Positions 1 to 7,601 of a stretch of DNA of 11,780 nt are shown one piece after another; the stretch's first letter is position 1, and each line of letters starts with the position of its first letter. A program made the translations under genes and the position numbers. The notes beneath the pieces were generated by a model. It was not told where the DNA came from, searched no databases, and worked only from the letters and a program-made list of their open reading frames with translations. Origin of the DNA: Phycisphaerae bacterium (lineage in GTDB: Bacteria; Planctomycetota; Phycisphaerae; Sedimentisphaerales; SM23-30); assembly GCA_021736565.1 (NCBI GenBank), contig JAIPFO010000073.1:1-11780 (forward strand). The letters are read 5' to 3'.

Positions 1-170
1 CTGTCGTTAAATTAAGATTCTCTATTGGTAAAGAGACCCCCGAGACTCCGCTGACCCTGAAGAACATTGGCGATAGACTTGGCCTGACCAAGGAGCGGAT
101 ACGTCAGATACAGAACAAGGCCCTTGGTAAACTCCGCGTCGTTGCCGAAGACAGGTTCATTCTGTCCTGA
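1..170 (+). CDS. RNA polymerase sigma-70 family factor, C-terminal end (partial)
   Basis: Only the last 55 codons are in the window; the reading frame is open through the left edge (first whole codon at base 3) and stops at TGA 168-170. The translation contains sigma region 4: VVKLRF, then LTLKNIGDRLGLTKERIRQ, then QNKALGKLR. This matches the region 4.2 helix-turn-helix of primary and RpoD/RpoS-like sigma factors (compare TRERIRQIEAKALRKLR in E. coli RpoD), the part that reads the -35 promoter element. It would act in the cytoplasm as a core-polymerase subunit that selects promoters. The insert PETP between the RF helix and the HTH, and the short tail VVAEDRFILS, differ from E. coli RpoD. Which sigma class it is (housekeeping or alternative group 2) cannot be told from this piece. 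It is convergent with the permease gene, with 8 bases between the stops. Confidence 0.9.
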   Translation, partial: VVKLRFSIGKETPETPLTLKNIGDRLGLTKERIRQIQNKALGKLRVVAEDRFILS

Positions 171-178
171 AGCGGAAC

Positions 179-2026
179 CTATTCTACCGAACGTTTTCGT
201 TTACCCAAAAGGACAATGTCCCGAAGGGCCTCGGTTTTCTTGGCCTTCATCCATTGTTCTTCAAAGTCATCATGCTGTATGATCTGGCAAATGGCCGCCA
301 GGGACTGCAAGTGGAACGGCCGTTCGTCCCGGGAGCCAATCAGGAAGAAAACGGTGTGTACTTTCGGGTATTTTTGAGAAAAGGCAATCCCTTCCTTACA
401 TCGTGCCAGGAGGATATCGAAACGATTTTCTCCTGGAATGACGATGTGGGGAATGGCCAGGAACTGATTCAAGACCGTGGAGCTTTCTTTTTCCCGCTCC
501 AGAAACAGGTTGTATAATTCGTCAGCACTGACCTGGATATCTTTTGCTATGGCTTCTGCAGATTTTCGAAAGAAATTTTCAAGAGAGATTCCTTCTTCAA
601 TGTCAAGGACAGGGCAACTTTCGATCAGGTGGTCGAATCGGTCTTTAAGGACTTCATCTCGCTCATGAATAATTTCTTTCAGTTCAGATTCTAATGCATG
701 TGTTGTCAGTTCCCGGTCCGTGATCCGTTCGATCAGGTGCAGCAGGGCGTATTCCTGGTCGGCCCGTTTTCGTCCATAGAACCAATAAACAATGAACCCC
801 AGTACTGCCAGAACACAACTGGAGATAAATGCTTCCAGCCCGATCTTAAACATCAGGACGCTCAGTCCAATAATCCCGACCAGTTGTACCCATGGGTATA
901 ATGGGGTTTTAAATTCCGGTCGATAGTTCTGTATTCGGCTCTCCCGCAGAATGACAACTGCAAAACAGGTAAACATATAGGTTAAAATCAACACACTGGA
1001 GGCCGCCTTGACCAGCACCTTGACATCGATAAAGATCGCCACCATAATAATAATCCCGGTCAGAAGGATTGAAATGTGCGGGGTTTTGAATCGGGTGTTG
1101 ATCGTTGCAAAAGGTTTCGGCAGCATTTCGTCACGTGCCAGGGCCAGCGGGTACCGCGAGGCGGCCATAATTCCCGAATTGGCCGCAGTGACAATAGCGA
1201 GCATCGCTGCCAGAATCATAAGATTTTTAGTAAAATTACTTGAAAAGGCAACAGCAGTATCACTGAGGGGTGATTTGGAGCCTGCTAAATTTTCGCCCAT
1301 CACTCCAATGGCAACAAAGATCGTCAGCATGTAGATCAGGCAGATAACCAGCAGAGAAAAAATCATTCCCAGGGGCAATACTTTGCCCGGGTTTTTCACT
1401 TCCTCGGCGATACTGGCTACTTTGAGTAAACCTCCGTAACTAATAAACACAAAACCTGCTACGGTAATGATGGAATTCCAACCTTTGTCCATAAAAGGTA
1501 CAAAATTATGCGCCTCCAGATGTCCCACGCCCCGTCCGCAAAAATATAACAAAATGACCAGGAGTCCCGCGACCAGGTAAACTTGCACGCGACCGGCCTC
1601 TTTGGCCCCAATGGCATTGAGGGCCAGAAATGCGGCACAAAATAGAACCGCCAGTACATGGATATTGACCTCCGGGCCAATTGTCTTGATTGCAATACCA
1701 GCCAGAACAGCCAGGAAAACCAGTTCATAGGCACTCTTGAGTACCAGTGAGAGCCATGTGATCAGTCCGTAAACTGTTCCTGTTGCCGCACCCATTGACC
1801 GCGTGACATAAAAGTATGTCCCGCCGGCTTTGGGCATTGCCGAGGCGAGTTCTGCTTGTGAGAGCAACCCGGATAAGGCGAGTAACCCGGCCAGGAGGTA
1901 AGAGATCAGGATTGCCGCCCCTCCCAGTTCAAAGGCCAGGCCGGGTAGAATAAACAAGCCCGAGAGCATCGCGCCAGTTGATATGCAGAAAACATCCAGA
2001 AGATTCAGTTCTTTTTTTAAGTTCAT
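179..2026 (-). CDS. APC-type amino acid permease fused to a PTS EIIA-like domain
   Basis: A 615-residue inner-membrane protein. Residues 1 to about 425 form a typical APC-superfamily transporter with about 12 membrane segments: the helix 1 region STGAMLSGLFILPG, the loop ELASAMPKAGGTYFYV, WLSLVLKSAYELV, and the helix 6 region with SYGGLLKVASIAEEVKNPG. A charged, probably coiled linker (about 430-470) follows. Residues about 470-610 resemble the type-2 (fructose/nitrogen) PTS EIIA fold: REKESST, then AIPHIVIPG with the presumptive phosphoryl-accepting histidine at 527, and the second EIIA signature FHLQSLAAI with His572. The permease half probably imports amino acids or a related amine by proton or cation coupling; the substrate is not predictable. 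The EIIA-like half may gate transport or sense PTS phosphorylation (inference). The start ATG at 2026 precedes MNLKKELNLLD, the normal cytoplasmic N-terminus; the SD is weak (GCGAG). It sits 440 bases downstream of the glycosidase cluster and may have its own promoter. Confidence 0.88.
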   Translation of the reverse strand: MNLKKELNLLDVFCISTGAMLSGLFILPGLAFELGGAAILISYLLAGLLALSGLLSQAELASAMPKAGGTYFYVTRSMGAATGTVYGLITWLSLVLKSAYELVFLAVLAGIAIKTIGPEVNIHVLAVLFCAAFLALNAIGAKEAGRVQVYLVAGLLVILLYFCGRGVGHLEAHNFVPFMDKGWNSIITVAGFVFISYGGLLKVASIAEEVKNPGKVLPLGMIFSLLVICLIYMLTIFVAIGVMGENLAGSKSPLSDTAVAFSSNFTKNLMILAAMLAIVTAANSGIMAASRYPLALARDEMLPKPFATINTRFKTPHISILLTGIIIMVAIFIDVKVLVKAASSVLILTYMFTCFAVVILRESRIQNYRPEFKTPLYPWVQLVGIIGLSVLMFKIGLEAFISSCVLAVLGFIVYWFYGRKRADQEYALLHLIERITDRELTTHALESELKEIIHERDEVLKDRFDHLIESCPVLDIEEGISLENFFRKSAEAIAKDIQVSADELYNLFLEREKESSTVLNQFLAIPHIVIPGENRFDILLARCKEGIAFSQKYPKVHTVFFLIGSRDERPFHLQSLAAICQIIQHDDFEEQWMKAKKTEALRDIVLLGKRKRSVE

Positions 2027-2052
2027 TGGTATCTCGCTAATAGAAATATCGA

Positions 2053-2072
2053 TTAAAAGAGGGGGCTTTTAA
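2053..2072. repeat. Small inverted repeat upstream of the permease
   Basis: Perfect 7-base arms TTAAAAG (2053-2059) and CTTTTAA (2066-2072) around a six-base AGGGGG loop, 27 bases before the permease start. In the permease mRNA it would form a weak AT-rich hairpin in the leader. No T-run follows, so it is not a standard terminator. It could be an operator half or mean nothing. Confidence 0.35.
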
Positions 2073-2088
2073 CCGTAACTCTTTAAAT

Positions 2089-2094
2089 ATTATA
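2089..2094 (-). promoter_or_regulatory. Possible -10 element for the permease gene
   Basis: The minus strand reads TATAAT here, 62 bases before the permease ATG. At 16-18 bases further upstream there is no good match to TTGACA (the hexamers are CGATAA, CCGATA and ACCGAT), so this would be a promoter with a poor -35, which often implies an activator. Because the local sequence is nearly palindromic, TATAAT also appears on the plus strand (2091-2096), where no gene follows. AT-rich background makes a chance match quite possible. Confidence 0.3.
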
Positions 2095-2096
2095 AT

Positions 2097-2144
2097 GGTA
2101 AGATGCTGTCTTATCGGTAATCCTCATGAGGATATGGGTAAGAT
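2097..2144. promoter_or_regulatory. Palindrome flanked by direct repeats, operator-like
   Basis: The centre is a perfect 14-base palindrome, ATCCTCATGAGGAT (2120-2133). Outside it, TCTTATC (2109-2115) and GGTAAGA (2137-2143) can also pair, with one G-T, giving an extended dyad of 7+7 base pairs with a 4/3 internal loop. In addition GGTAAGAT occurs twice as a direct repeat (2097-2104 and 2137-2144), 40 bases apart. The dyad centre lies about 44 bases upstream of the start site predicted from the TATAAT at 2089-2094, a typical place for an activator dimer. The symmetry is seen; the regulatory role is inferred. Confidence 0.4.
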
Positions 2145-2468
2145 ACGTTTTAAATTGAGTTTTTTCAATGCGAATTTTTAAATAAAGCCATCAATGTTCG
2201 GACAGATTTCGAACTATAGATAATATAAATCCTTTATATGAAAGGTTTTAGCTGATTCATTAAATCCTTACGATGTGCTTGTAGGGCAATATTTTTTGTT
2301 ATCGTCCCAAAGGTCGTGGCTGATGGTGGAGGGAAAATATTACAAAGCGGGCAGTATCGGCAAGAACCGCACTGGTAAGGGGGGCACTTTTTTCTTTCCC
2401 GCTTGGCTTGTATTTCCGGGCTCAGGATTCCAGGGCGAAATATTGCCCCCGAAAGTCCTGTCAATCAT
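2145..2468. other. Gap with no convincing gene
   Basis: This stretch follows the stop of the broken rhamnosidase remnant and precedes the permease control region. On the minus strand a TTG-initiated 76-codon frame (2464-2234) is open and contains a cysteine cluster (CGSCRYCPLC), but it has no convincing SD and resembles no family I know. Two small inverted repeats are present: GTTCG/CGAAC (2196-2200 and 2210-2214) and ATATAAA/TTTATAT (2223-2229 and 2233-2239). I see no rho-independent terminator for the upstream cluster. It may be decayed sequence left over from a gene that once lay here. Confidence 0.4.
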
Positions 2469-3046
2469 TTATTCAGGCGTTTCCCCTTCGTTATTCGCTT
2501 GCGGCACGGATGAACTGGCAAAATCATACGCTCCGGAATCGACAAAAAATACGACATTGATCCCATCTTTCCCGAGGTAGGTTACGCCGTTTGTTTTAGT
2601 TGCCGGTTTACCTGACTCCAGAACATCTTTGATATTTTGAGCAGGGATATAAACTATGGCCGTTGTGTTGACGGGGATTTCGAAGTGGAAGTTTCCGGTC
2701 GTTCCAGTCCGAGACCAATTGCTCACCATGGTTCCATAATAGGAACCAATGGTCGTGTTGCCATAGGTCAGGTCGCCGACGAGGCTTGGCTTTATCACAA
2801 AGCTTTTCATGCCTTCAGGGGCTCGAATTCTACCTGCCAACGTCCTTCAGTGTCAGGTTTTGCGGTTTTCGCCTGGCCGGCGAATTCAACGCTCACCTGC
2901 TCGCCCTGGTCGGCCCAGCCCCAGATCGTAACCTCAACCCCTCTTTGCAGAATCATGTGATCCGTGAGGATCTGGGGGAGTTTAACCTCTGCGTATGCGA
3001 GCGAAGTAATAGCGAGCGTTATCATTATAGCTGTGAACTTTTTCAT
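2469..3046 (-). pseudogene. Chimeric remnant: sialate O-acetylesterase start joined to GH78 rhamnosidase end
   Basis: The head starts with ATG at 3046, preceded by AAAGAG seven bases upstream. It encodes a signal peptide (MKKFTAIMITLAITSLAYA) and then the conserved N-terminus of sialate O-acetylesterase-type (SASA) esterases: VKLPQILTDHMILQRGVEV, IWGWADQGEQVSVEFAGQ, GRWQVEFEPLKA. It stops at TGA 2807-2809 after 79 residues, where family members run to roughly 500 or more. In another frame, from about 2828 to the stop at 2469, the sequence encodes the C-terminal beta-sandwich of bacterial GH78 alpha-L-rhamnosidases: FVIKPSLVGDLTYGN, SYYGTMVSNW, IPVNTTAIVYIPA, ESGKPA, VDSGAYDF. About 110 of the usual 700-1000 residues remain and the catalytic (alpha/alpha)6 barrel is gone. 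The join lies near 2810-2822, where CTGAAGGC fits both families (PLKA in one frame, EGM in the other). Neither piece can be an active enzyme; the head might still be secreted as a short peptide. Confidence 0.85.
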
Positions 3047-3178
3047 TTATGCACTCTTTGTTACAGTACGCTTTGGTACTTTTTATTTTTGAATCGTTCA
3101 TTCGTTGTTGGTGCAGGGCTGTTAGAATGCATTTTGAAGCATTTATTGCAACATTGAATGCTATTTCGTTGTTACGCT

Positions 3179-6004
3179 TTATTTCATTTGTAATCTGATC
3201 TCGTGCAGGGACAAGCCATAGCGGCCGCCGCGTGGATTGAAGTCCAGTTTGACGCCGTTCCACCCATCACTGAAATTTGCCGAGTAACACAGCCAAAGCG
3301 TCTTGCCGTCATCGCTGACGAACTTGCTTGGAAAGTTCAGGAAATATCCCTGTTGGCCAAAGTCTTTCATGTACGTCACCATCCGCCATGGCCCGGTGAT
3401 CTTATCGGCTTCGAGGATATACGAATTCATTTTCGCAACGGTCGGCCAGCCGTCTGTCACACACATCAGGTATTTCTTAAGGCCCGGAACGTATGTTGCC
3501 GTAACGCAACCCATGTTATTGTTCCACTCGATCAGCGGTTTGATCTTTGCGAAATTGGATGTCCAGACGGGCTCGCCCTGCGGGTCATGTCCGGCGAAGA
3601 ACTCATAGGCCTTTGGGTCATTGATCGTTTGGGGTGAGGGCTTTACCCTTGAAAGATAAACCTGGTCGGCGGTGACCCAGCTCAGGTTGCCGTGGGCGAA
3701 CGGTTGCCCTTTAACCTCCTTGAAAGCGTTTTCGTACACTCCCTTAAGTTCGCTTTTCGCCTCCCCAGGGCGCATGCCGAGATGTACCCGGTCTTTGCAA
3801 ACTTCATTGATTTTGTAGACCGTTCCATGTTCACCGGCTGTAATGCATGGTCGTGGATTGGGGTCATCGACCTCAGCGCCCATCCCGAGCAGATAGGCTT
3901 TGCCGTCGGGTGAATGTTCCATATTCTTGCCGAAATCGACAAAATGAGGCGCCCCCATCTTGACCGGGTCCATAAATTTGGCAGGCTCCGGGAAAAGCGG
4001 GTTCGTCGCTGAAAGTGGAGAGTCCGTCCAGGTTTTGCCCAGGTCTTTTGATATCTGAAAACCGGGCATAGGACCGAGATTCGGCCAGTTCCATCGAAAG
4101 CCGCTATGGGTATACGATGCACTGGGACCCAGGCAGTAAGTGCCATAATACCAGATGCCGTTATGGACCAGCGAGCCGCATGGATATCGCCCCCGATAGG
4201 GAGCGGCATAACCCCGTTTTGGCGGGGAGGTGTTTTTGATCGTCAGGTTCACCGGGTCCTCGCCGGTCATCACGGCATGGCCGGTACGGTAGCCGTTTTT
4301 CATATTCCCCCCGGAGGAACATCGCACCCCATCGGTAGTGCCATCGGTCCAGGGCGAATACAGATGCCCGTCACTGGCCCAGGAGGGGTAGAATGTGTCA
4401 CCGCATTGATAATCGCTATGACGACCGGTGAAGAAGATGCCGTCCAGGGTTTCAGAGGGCTCAAAAGGGCAATCCTCCGGCACTTCGGATTTCCATTGAA
4501 ACTGGTTTTTTATTTCGATTGCGGTCCTAATCGACTCTGCTACCTGCTGAGCCAACTTTTGAGAACCTTCTGGCTTGTAGTGCACGTCGCCAGTCGCGAC
4601 GGACAGGGTTTTATTGAAACTGCGGGTCAGTGCGTACAGGTCGTTGGTTGCGATGCCATGCTGCTTCATGATGCTTGCGGCGACGCGGTTGTACTTGATC
4701 TCGTCGCCGACGATACGGCCGGCTTCACCTTCGGGAACCTTTGTGGTCGATGCCCAGATGAGCTTTGCGCCGGTTTTCTTTAGTCGGGTCACGATCGCTT
4801 TGAGGTTTTTTTCATACTGGTCGAGGGGGATGCTGATCGTTCCGTTGACCTTGTCGCGGTGGCCGTAGGCTTTGGCGTCCGGGTGGCGGTAGCAAAGGTC
4901 CCACAGCCCCCAGTTGAAATGGATGACGTCCCATTTTTCGTCGCCGAGGTACTTCTCAAGATATTTGATCCCGCGGTCCGTTGCCCCGGCATTGGCCCCG
5001 ATTTCCCGACCGCCCTTGCTATGCATGACGACCGCTTCCTCTTGGAGCATCTTTGCGACCAGCGGTGTGTAACCCAGCGATATCGAATCGCCTATGATAA
5101 GGACCCTCGGCATCGTGACTTTGGTTTCCTCGATGATCTCTATTCCGTGGAGGCAGCCGGCTCGTTCAGGATCGTGCCATGTCCAGACCACCTTGCCATC
5201 CTTGTCAAACTCAATGGCCTGAGGGCCCTTTTTGCTGTCTTTTCGGTTATGTCCAGTCCAGTTGGCAACGACAATATTGCTATTACTTAGACGTTGGGCA
5301 TCTGCGAAAAAGTTGACCAGTGTCCCATCGATCTTGCCTTTGCCGCCGAAGGACTTTACCTGTTTCCAGTCTTTGTCGAGCAGCAAGAGGGTTCCGCCAT
5401 AGCCTGTGGTTGTGAGAAATTGCCCATTGGCGAGCTCCTCAAGGAAATACGGCTTATTGCATTGCGGATCAAATTGAGTCAGGTCAAGTTCCCTTACCGG
5501 CTCTGCGTTGGGCCTAACCTCTTTGACAGAGGTTCCGCTGGAGGTATACAGGATATTTCCGTTTTTTGCCAGACGCAGAAGACGTAATGAGCCGCCAGCT
5601 TGTATAGGAAAGTCTTTAACTTGCTTGTCGTTTTTGTCGAGTTCAATCACCTGATTCGGGCTGGCCAGAAGGGTATGGCCATTCGGCAGGCGTACTAGCG
5701 AGAGGATTCCTTTTCCGGCATCGACCTCCTTGATCCGTTTGCCGTTCTTTAGGTCGTACTCGTGGTATCCTGTAGGCACTGTGGCCAGAACGGTTCCTTC
5801 TTTTAATATCTGAATATCACGATTGCCGGGTAAAGGGATGGTCCAATCGTTTTGGGGGTTGGTTTGATCCACATACAACAGCTGGTTGCCGGATTCATCG
5901 GTGGCAACAAACCTGTGCTTGATCTCTGCTGCGCTGACAGTGAGTGCCAATGCCATTAGAAGCATAGGAATTAAAACATAAAGAGGTTTACGCTTGTGTT
6001 TCAT
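3179..6004 (-). CDS. Secreted three-domain protein: beta-propeller, SGNH hydrolase, sialidase-like propeller
   Basis: Numbered from ATG 6004 (941 residues). I prefer this start because AAGAAAG lies nine bases upstream; the ATG at 6013 (three residues longer) leaves no room for it. Residues 1-26 are a signal peptide (VSA-A cleavage). About 27-290 is a repeat-type propeller with recurring LPNGHTLLA, LAKNGNILY, LSNSNIVVANW, KDGKVVWTW, like the PQQ-like or arylsulfotransferase-like propellers of planctomycetes. About 296-497 is an SGNH/GDSL hydrolase: VLIIGDSISLGY with nucleophile Ser307, FNWGLWDL, and GDVHYKPEG with Asp473 and His475; it would remove acyl esters from a glycan. About 503-941 is a family I know as stand-alone secreted proteins (YPSWASDGHLYSPWTDG, MGAPHFVDFGKNMEHSPDG, GCVTATYVPG, LWLCYSANF). 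It carries a clear Asp-box (SKDLGKTW, Ser652) and so probably a sialidase/BNR-type propeller; its substrate is unknown. It probably acts in the periplasm or on the cell surface. The gene lies 232 bases after the GH63-like gene, so it may have its own promoter. Confidence 0.87.
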   Translation of the reverse strand: MKHKRKPLYVLIPMLLMALALTVSAAEIKHRFVATDESGNQLLYVDQTNPQNDWTIPLPGNRDIQILKEGTVLATVPTGYHEYDLKNGKRIKEVDAGKGILSLVRLPNGHTLLASPNQVIELDKNDKQVKDFPIQAGGSLRLLRLAKNGNILYTSSGTSVKEVRPNAEPVRELDLTQFDPQCNKPYFLEELANGQFLTTTGYGGTLLLLDKDWKQVKSFGGKGKIDGTLVNFFADAQRLSNSNIVVANWTGHNRKDSKKGPQAIEFDKDGKVVWTWHDPERAGCLHGIEIIEETKVTMPRVLIIGDSISLGYTPLVAKMLQEEAVVMHSKGGREIGANAGATDRGIKYLEKYLGDEKWDVIHFNWGLWDLCYRHPDAKAYGHRDKVNGTISIPLDQYEKNLKAIVTRLKKTGAKLIWASTTKVPEGEAGRIVGDEIKYNRVAASIMKQHGIATNDLYALTRSFNKTLSVATGDVHYKPEGSQKLAQQVAESIRTAIEIKNQFQWKSEVPEDCPFEPSETLDGIFFTGRHSDYQCGDTFYPSWASDGHLYSPWTDGTTDGVRCSSGGNMKNGYRTGHAVMTGEDPVNLTIKNTSPPKRGYAAPYRGRYPCGSLVHNGIWYYGTYCLGPSASYTHSGFRWNWPNLGPMPGFQISKDLGKTWTDSPLSATNPLFPEPAKFMDPVKMGAPHFVDFGKNMEHSPDGKAYLLGMGAEVDDPNPRPCITAGEHGTVYKINEVCKDRVHLGMRPGEAKSELKGVYENAFKEVKGQPFAHGNLSWVTADQVYLSRVKPSPQTINDPKAYEFFAGHDPQGEPVWTSNFAKIKPLIEWNNNMGCVTATYVPGLKKYLMCVTDGWPTVAKMNSYILEADKITGPWRMVTYMKDFGQQGYFLNFPSKFVSDDGKTLWLCYSANFSDGWNGVKLDFNPRGGRYGLSLHEIRLQMK

Positions 6005-6013
6005 TTTAATCAT

Positions 6014-6236
6014 CTTTCTTGCTGAGAGTATGTTTTTACTTTTTTATTGAGTTAGTTGTATCGCGACATTGCCGCAGGAAAGTTAGGATGCAATCTTAAA
6101 TATTTTACGGACTTTCGGGGTAAACGCCGAAGCCATGCATCCGACAGATAGTATGACCATGCCCTGGTGCACAAGGAATTAGGAGGTTAAAAAGTGTGAA
6201 AGTTAACTTCATGGTTAAAATAATCTTTCCAAACGG
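6014..6236. other. Intergenic stretch between two glycan genes, no gene seen
   Basis: This 223-base stretch is the longest break inside the cluster. On the minus strand a weak TTTACC then TATTTA pair (16-base spacing, around 6097-6124) could be a promoter for the three-domain protein, but the match is poor. An imperfect CTTCGG/CCGAAAG stem near 6112-6132 has no T-run, so I do not call it a terminator. AAGTTAACTT (around 6202) is a short palindrome. All of these are weak. Confidence 0.4.
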
Positions 6237-7601
6237 CTACCCGCGGAGTTTTACTTTATATTTCTTCGTAATTCCATCCAGCATCATGGTTAAGATCGAA
6301 CTGCTCATGCAGTAATCCTTGATACCGATGCCCTTACCTGTCATGGAATCATAATGTTCGTTAATGCCGTTTTTAATGGCGTTGGCCACGGTCTTGTCGG
6401 CAATGTCAGCGGCCAGGTCGATATGGCCATAGTCAAACAAACCCCGGGCGATCTGGTAATTCGTCGATGGCCAGACATCGCCACGCCAGAATCCTGTAGG
6501 GCGCCATCGCGGGTCAGTACGGTCAACTGTGGGAACGGGTAGGGGGGTCTGCCATGCATCAGAATGGAGTACTTCGGCCATGCGTTTTGCCATGGCTTCG
6601 GTGGGTACACCCGCTGTTAGCGGGATCCAGCTACTGATCGTCGCTACCGGGACCTTTTCCATCGTATCCCGTTTGACGGATAGAAACGTTCCGGCCTTTT
6701 CGTCCCACATGTGGGTGCGCATCGCCGTAACGGCCTTGTCGATCCGTTGCTTTCGTCGTGCGGCCATCTGGCGGTCTCCGATGATTTCAGCCAGTCTCAT
6801 CAGGCTCCTCTCACCCATGATCAGGTAGGAGGTATTACCCGTTACAAGCGTATCGCCATACCATTTCCCTTCATTCGGCCCTTTGCGTGTGGGATGAACC
6901 GTCAATTTCATGTCATCCATATTGCATTCATAGTCGAATGTTTCCCAGCGGGCATGCTGAATCTTGCCGGTATACGCACCGACCGTACAGAGCCCGATAT
7001 GGGTCACATCCCGCTCGCGCCAGTACCAGTCGTGAAATTTCTCCAACCTGGGTAAGCACTGTTTGAGCAGCTCCTTATCCCCGTTACGGCAATAAACGCG
7101 TTCAACACCCCAGGCCAGGATCGGTATCTGTGAAAACTGCCGAACCGGTTGTGGGGCCGTCTTGATCGCCACGGTGATCATGTCCTGGGCATACTCGGGC
7201 ATCCGGGCGTTCCAGCGATCCTGGAAGTCCCAGTAATTCTGGAAGATATCCCGAATGACCTTTTTTTTGCCCGGCAAAATACTGAGTATATCGACCACGA
7301 ACATCGAGTCCCATATCCATTGCCCTTTGTAATAGGGGCCGCCGGGATAGATCCAGTTATGTTGCATGGGTGGCATCGGCGAAAGGATCTTTTCAAGAAC
7401 ACACTTAACGACAATATCTTCGGTAAGCCTCATGGCATCTTCCCTGTTCGATTCAAATAAAGAGCGAATCTCAGCACGTGGAATACCGCTAAAAGGACCC
7501 GGGGCATATGCACCTTTACCAGCAGCAACCGCCAGCCGTTCAAGCAATGGCGAAAACGCGATTGAGCTACTTGCGATCTTAATAAAATCACGTCGTTTCA
7601 T
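6237..7601 (-). CDS. Exported (alpha/alpha)6 glycosidase, GH63/MGH1-like
   Basis: A 454-residue protein whose N-terminus MKRRDFIKIASSS is a Tat-type signal (twin arginine then DFIK), followed by a modest hydrophobic stretch ending AVAAG. The body matches the six-hairpin (alpha/alpha)6 barrel of the GH63/GH37/mannosylglycerate-hydrolase group: GQWIWDSMF (94-101), ETFDYECNMDDM with candidate acid Asp229 or Asp230, FWRGDVWPSTNYQIARGL (371-388), and NEHYDSMTGKG (414-424) with candidate base Glu415. These inverting enzymes cleave alpha-glucosides, alpha-mannosides or related terminal sugars; the substrate here is not predictable, but the neighbours point to a rhamnose-containing glycan. The length fits a single catalytic domain, so the gene looks complete. 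The start is decided by a near-perfect SD (AGGAGG, six-base spacing), which lies inside the 3' end of the upstream remnant; its ATG overlaps that remnant's TGA. This implies translational coupling in one operon. Confidence 0.85.
   Translation of the reverse strand: MKRRDFIKIASSSIAFSPLLERLAVAAGKGAYAPGPFSGIPRAEIRSLFESNREDAMRLTEDIVVKCVLEKILSPMPPMQHNWIYPGGPYYKGQWIWDSMFVVDILSILPGKKKVIRDIFQNYWDFQDRWNARMPEYAQDMITVAIKTAPQPVRQFSQIPILAWGVERVYCRNGDKELLKQCLPRLEKFHDWYWRERDVTHIGLCTVGAYTGKIQHARWETFDYECNMDDMKLTVHPTRKGPNEGKWYGDTLVTGNTSYLIMGERSLMRLAEIIGDRQMAARRKQRIDKAVTAMRTHMWDEKAGTFLSVKRDTMEKVPVATISSWIPLTAGVPTEAMAKRMAEVLHSDAWQTPLPVPTVDRTDPRWRPTGFWRGDVWPSTNYQIARGLFDYGHIDLAADIADKTVANAIKNGINEHYDSMTGKGIGIKDYCMSSSILTMMLDGITKKYKVKLRG

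Noticed and set aside
1008..1334. 108-codon plus-strand frame across the permease
   Set aside because: It is antisense to transmembrane segments of a well-recognised permease, with no SD and no recognisable protein.
2234..2464. 76-codon minus-strand frame with a cysteine cluster (CGSCRYCPLC)
   Set aside because: It has a TTG start without a convincing SD, low-complexity surroundings and no family resemblance. The cysteines come from a C-rich base run. It is kept only as a note in the gap entry.
2459..2464. Perfect TTGACA on the minus strand just after the GH78 remnant stop
   Set aside because: No -10-like hexamer occurs at 16-18 bases downstream and no supported gene follows, so it is probably chance.
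3065..3090. AGTAC/GTACT hairpin followed by a T-rich run, terminator-like on the plus strand
   Set aside because: No plus-strand gene leads into it. On the minus strand the run is A-rich and precedes the hairpin, so it cannot end the cluster transcript.
4106..4783. 225-codon open frame on the plus strand (and shorter ones at 3203-3637 and 4859-5290)
   Set aside because: They lie fully antisense to the three-domain protein, whose frame shows clear conserved motifs. Their translations look like mirror products with no family features.
6181..6315. Plus-strand AGGAGG nine bases before a GTG-started 39-codon frame
   Set aside because: Two thirds of it is antisense to the conserved end of the GH63-like gene, and the peptide resembles nothing I know. 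A chance SD is the simpler reading.
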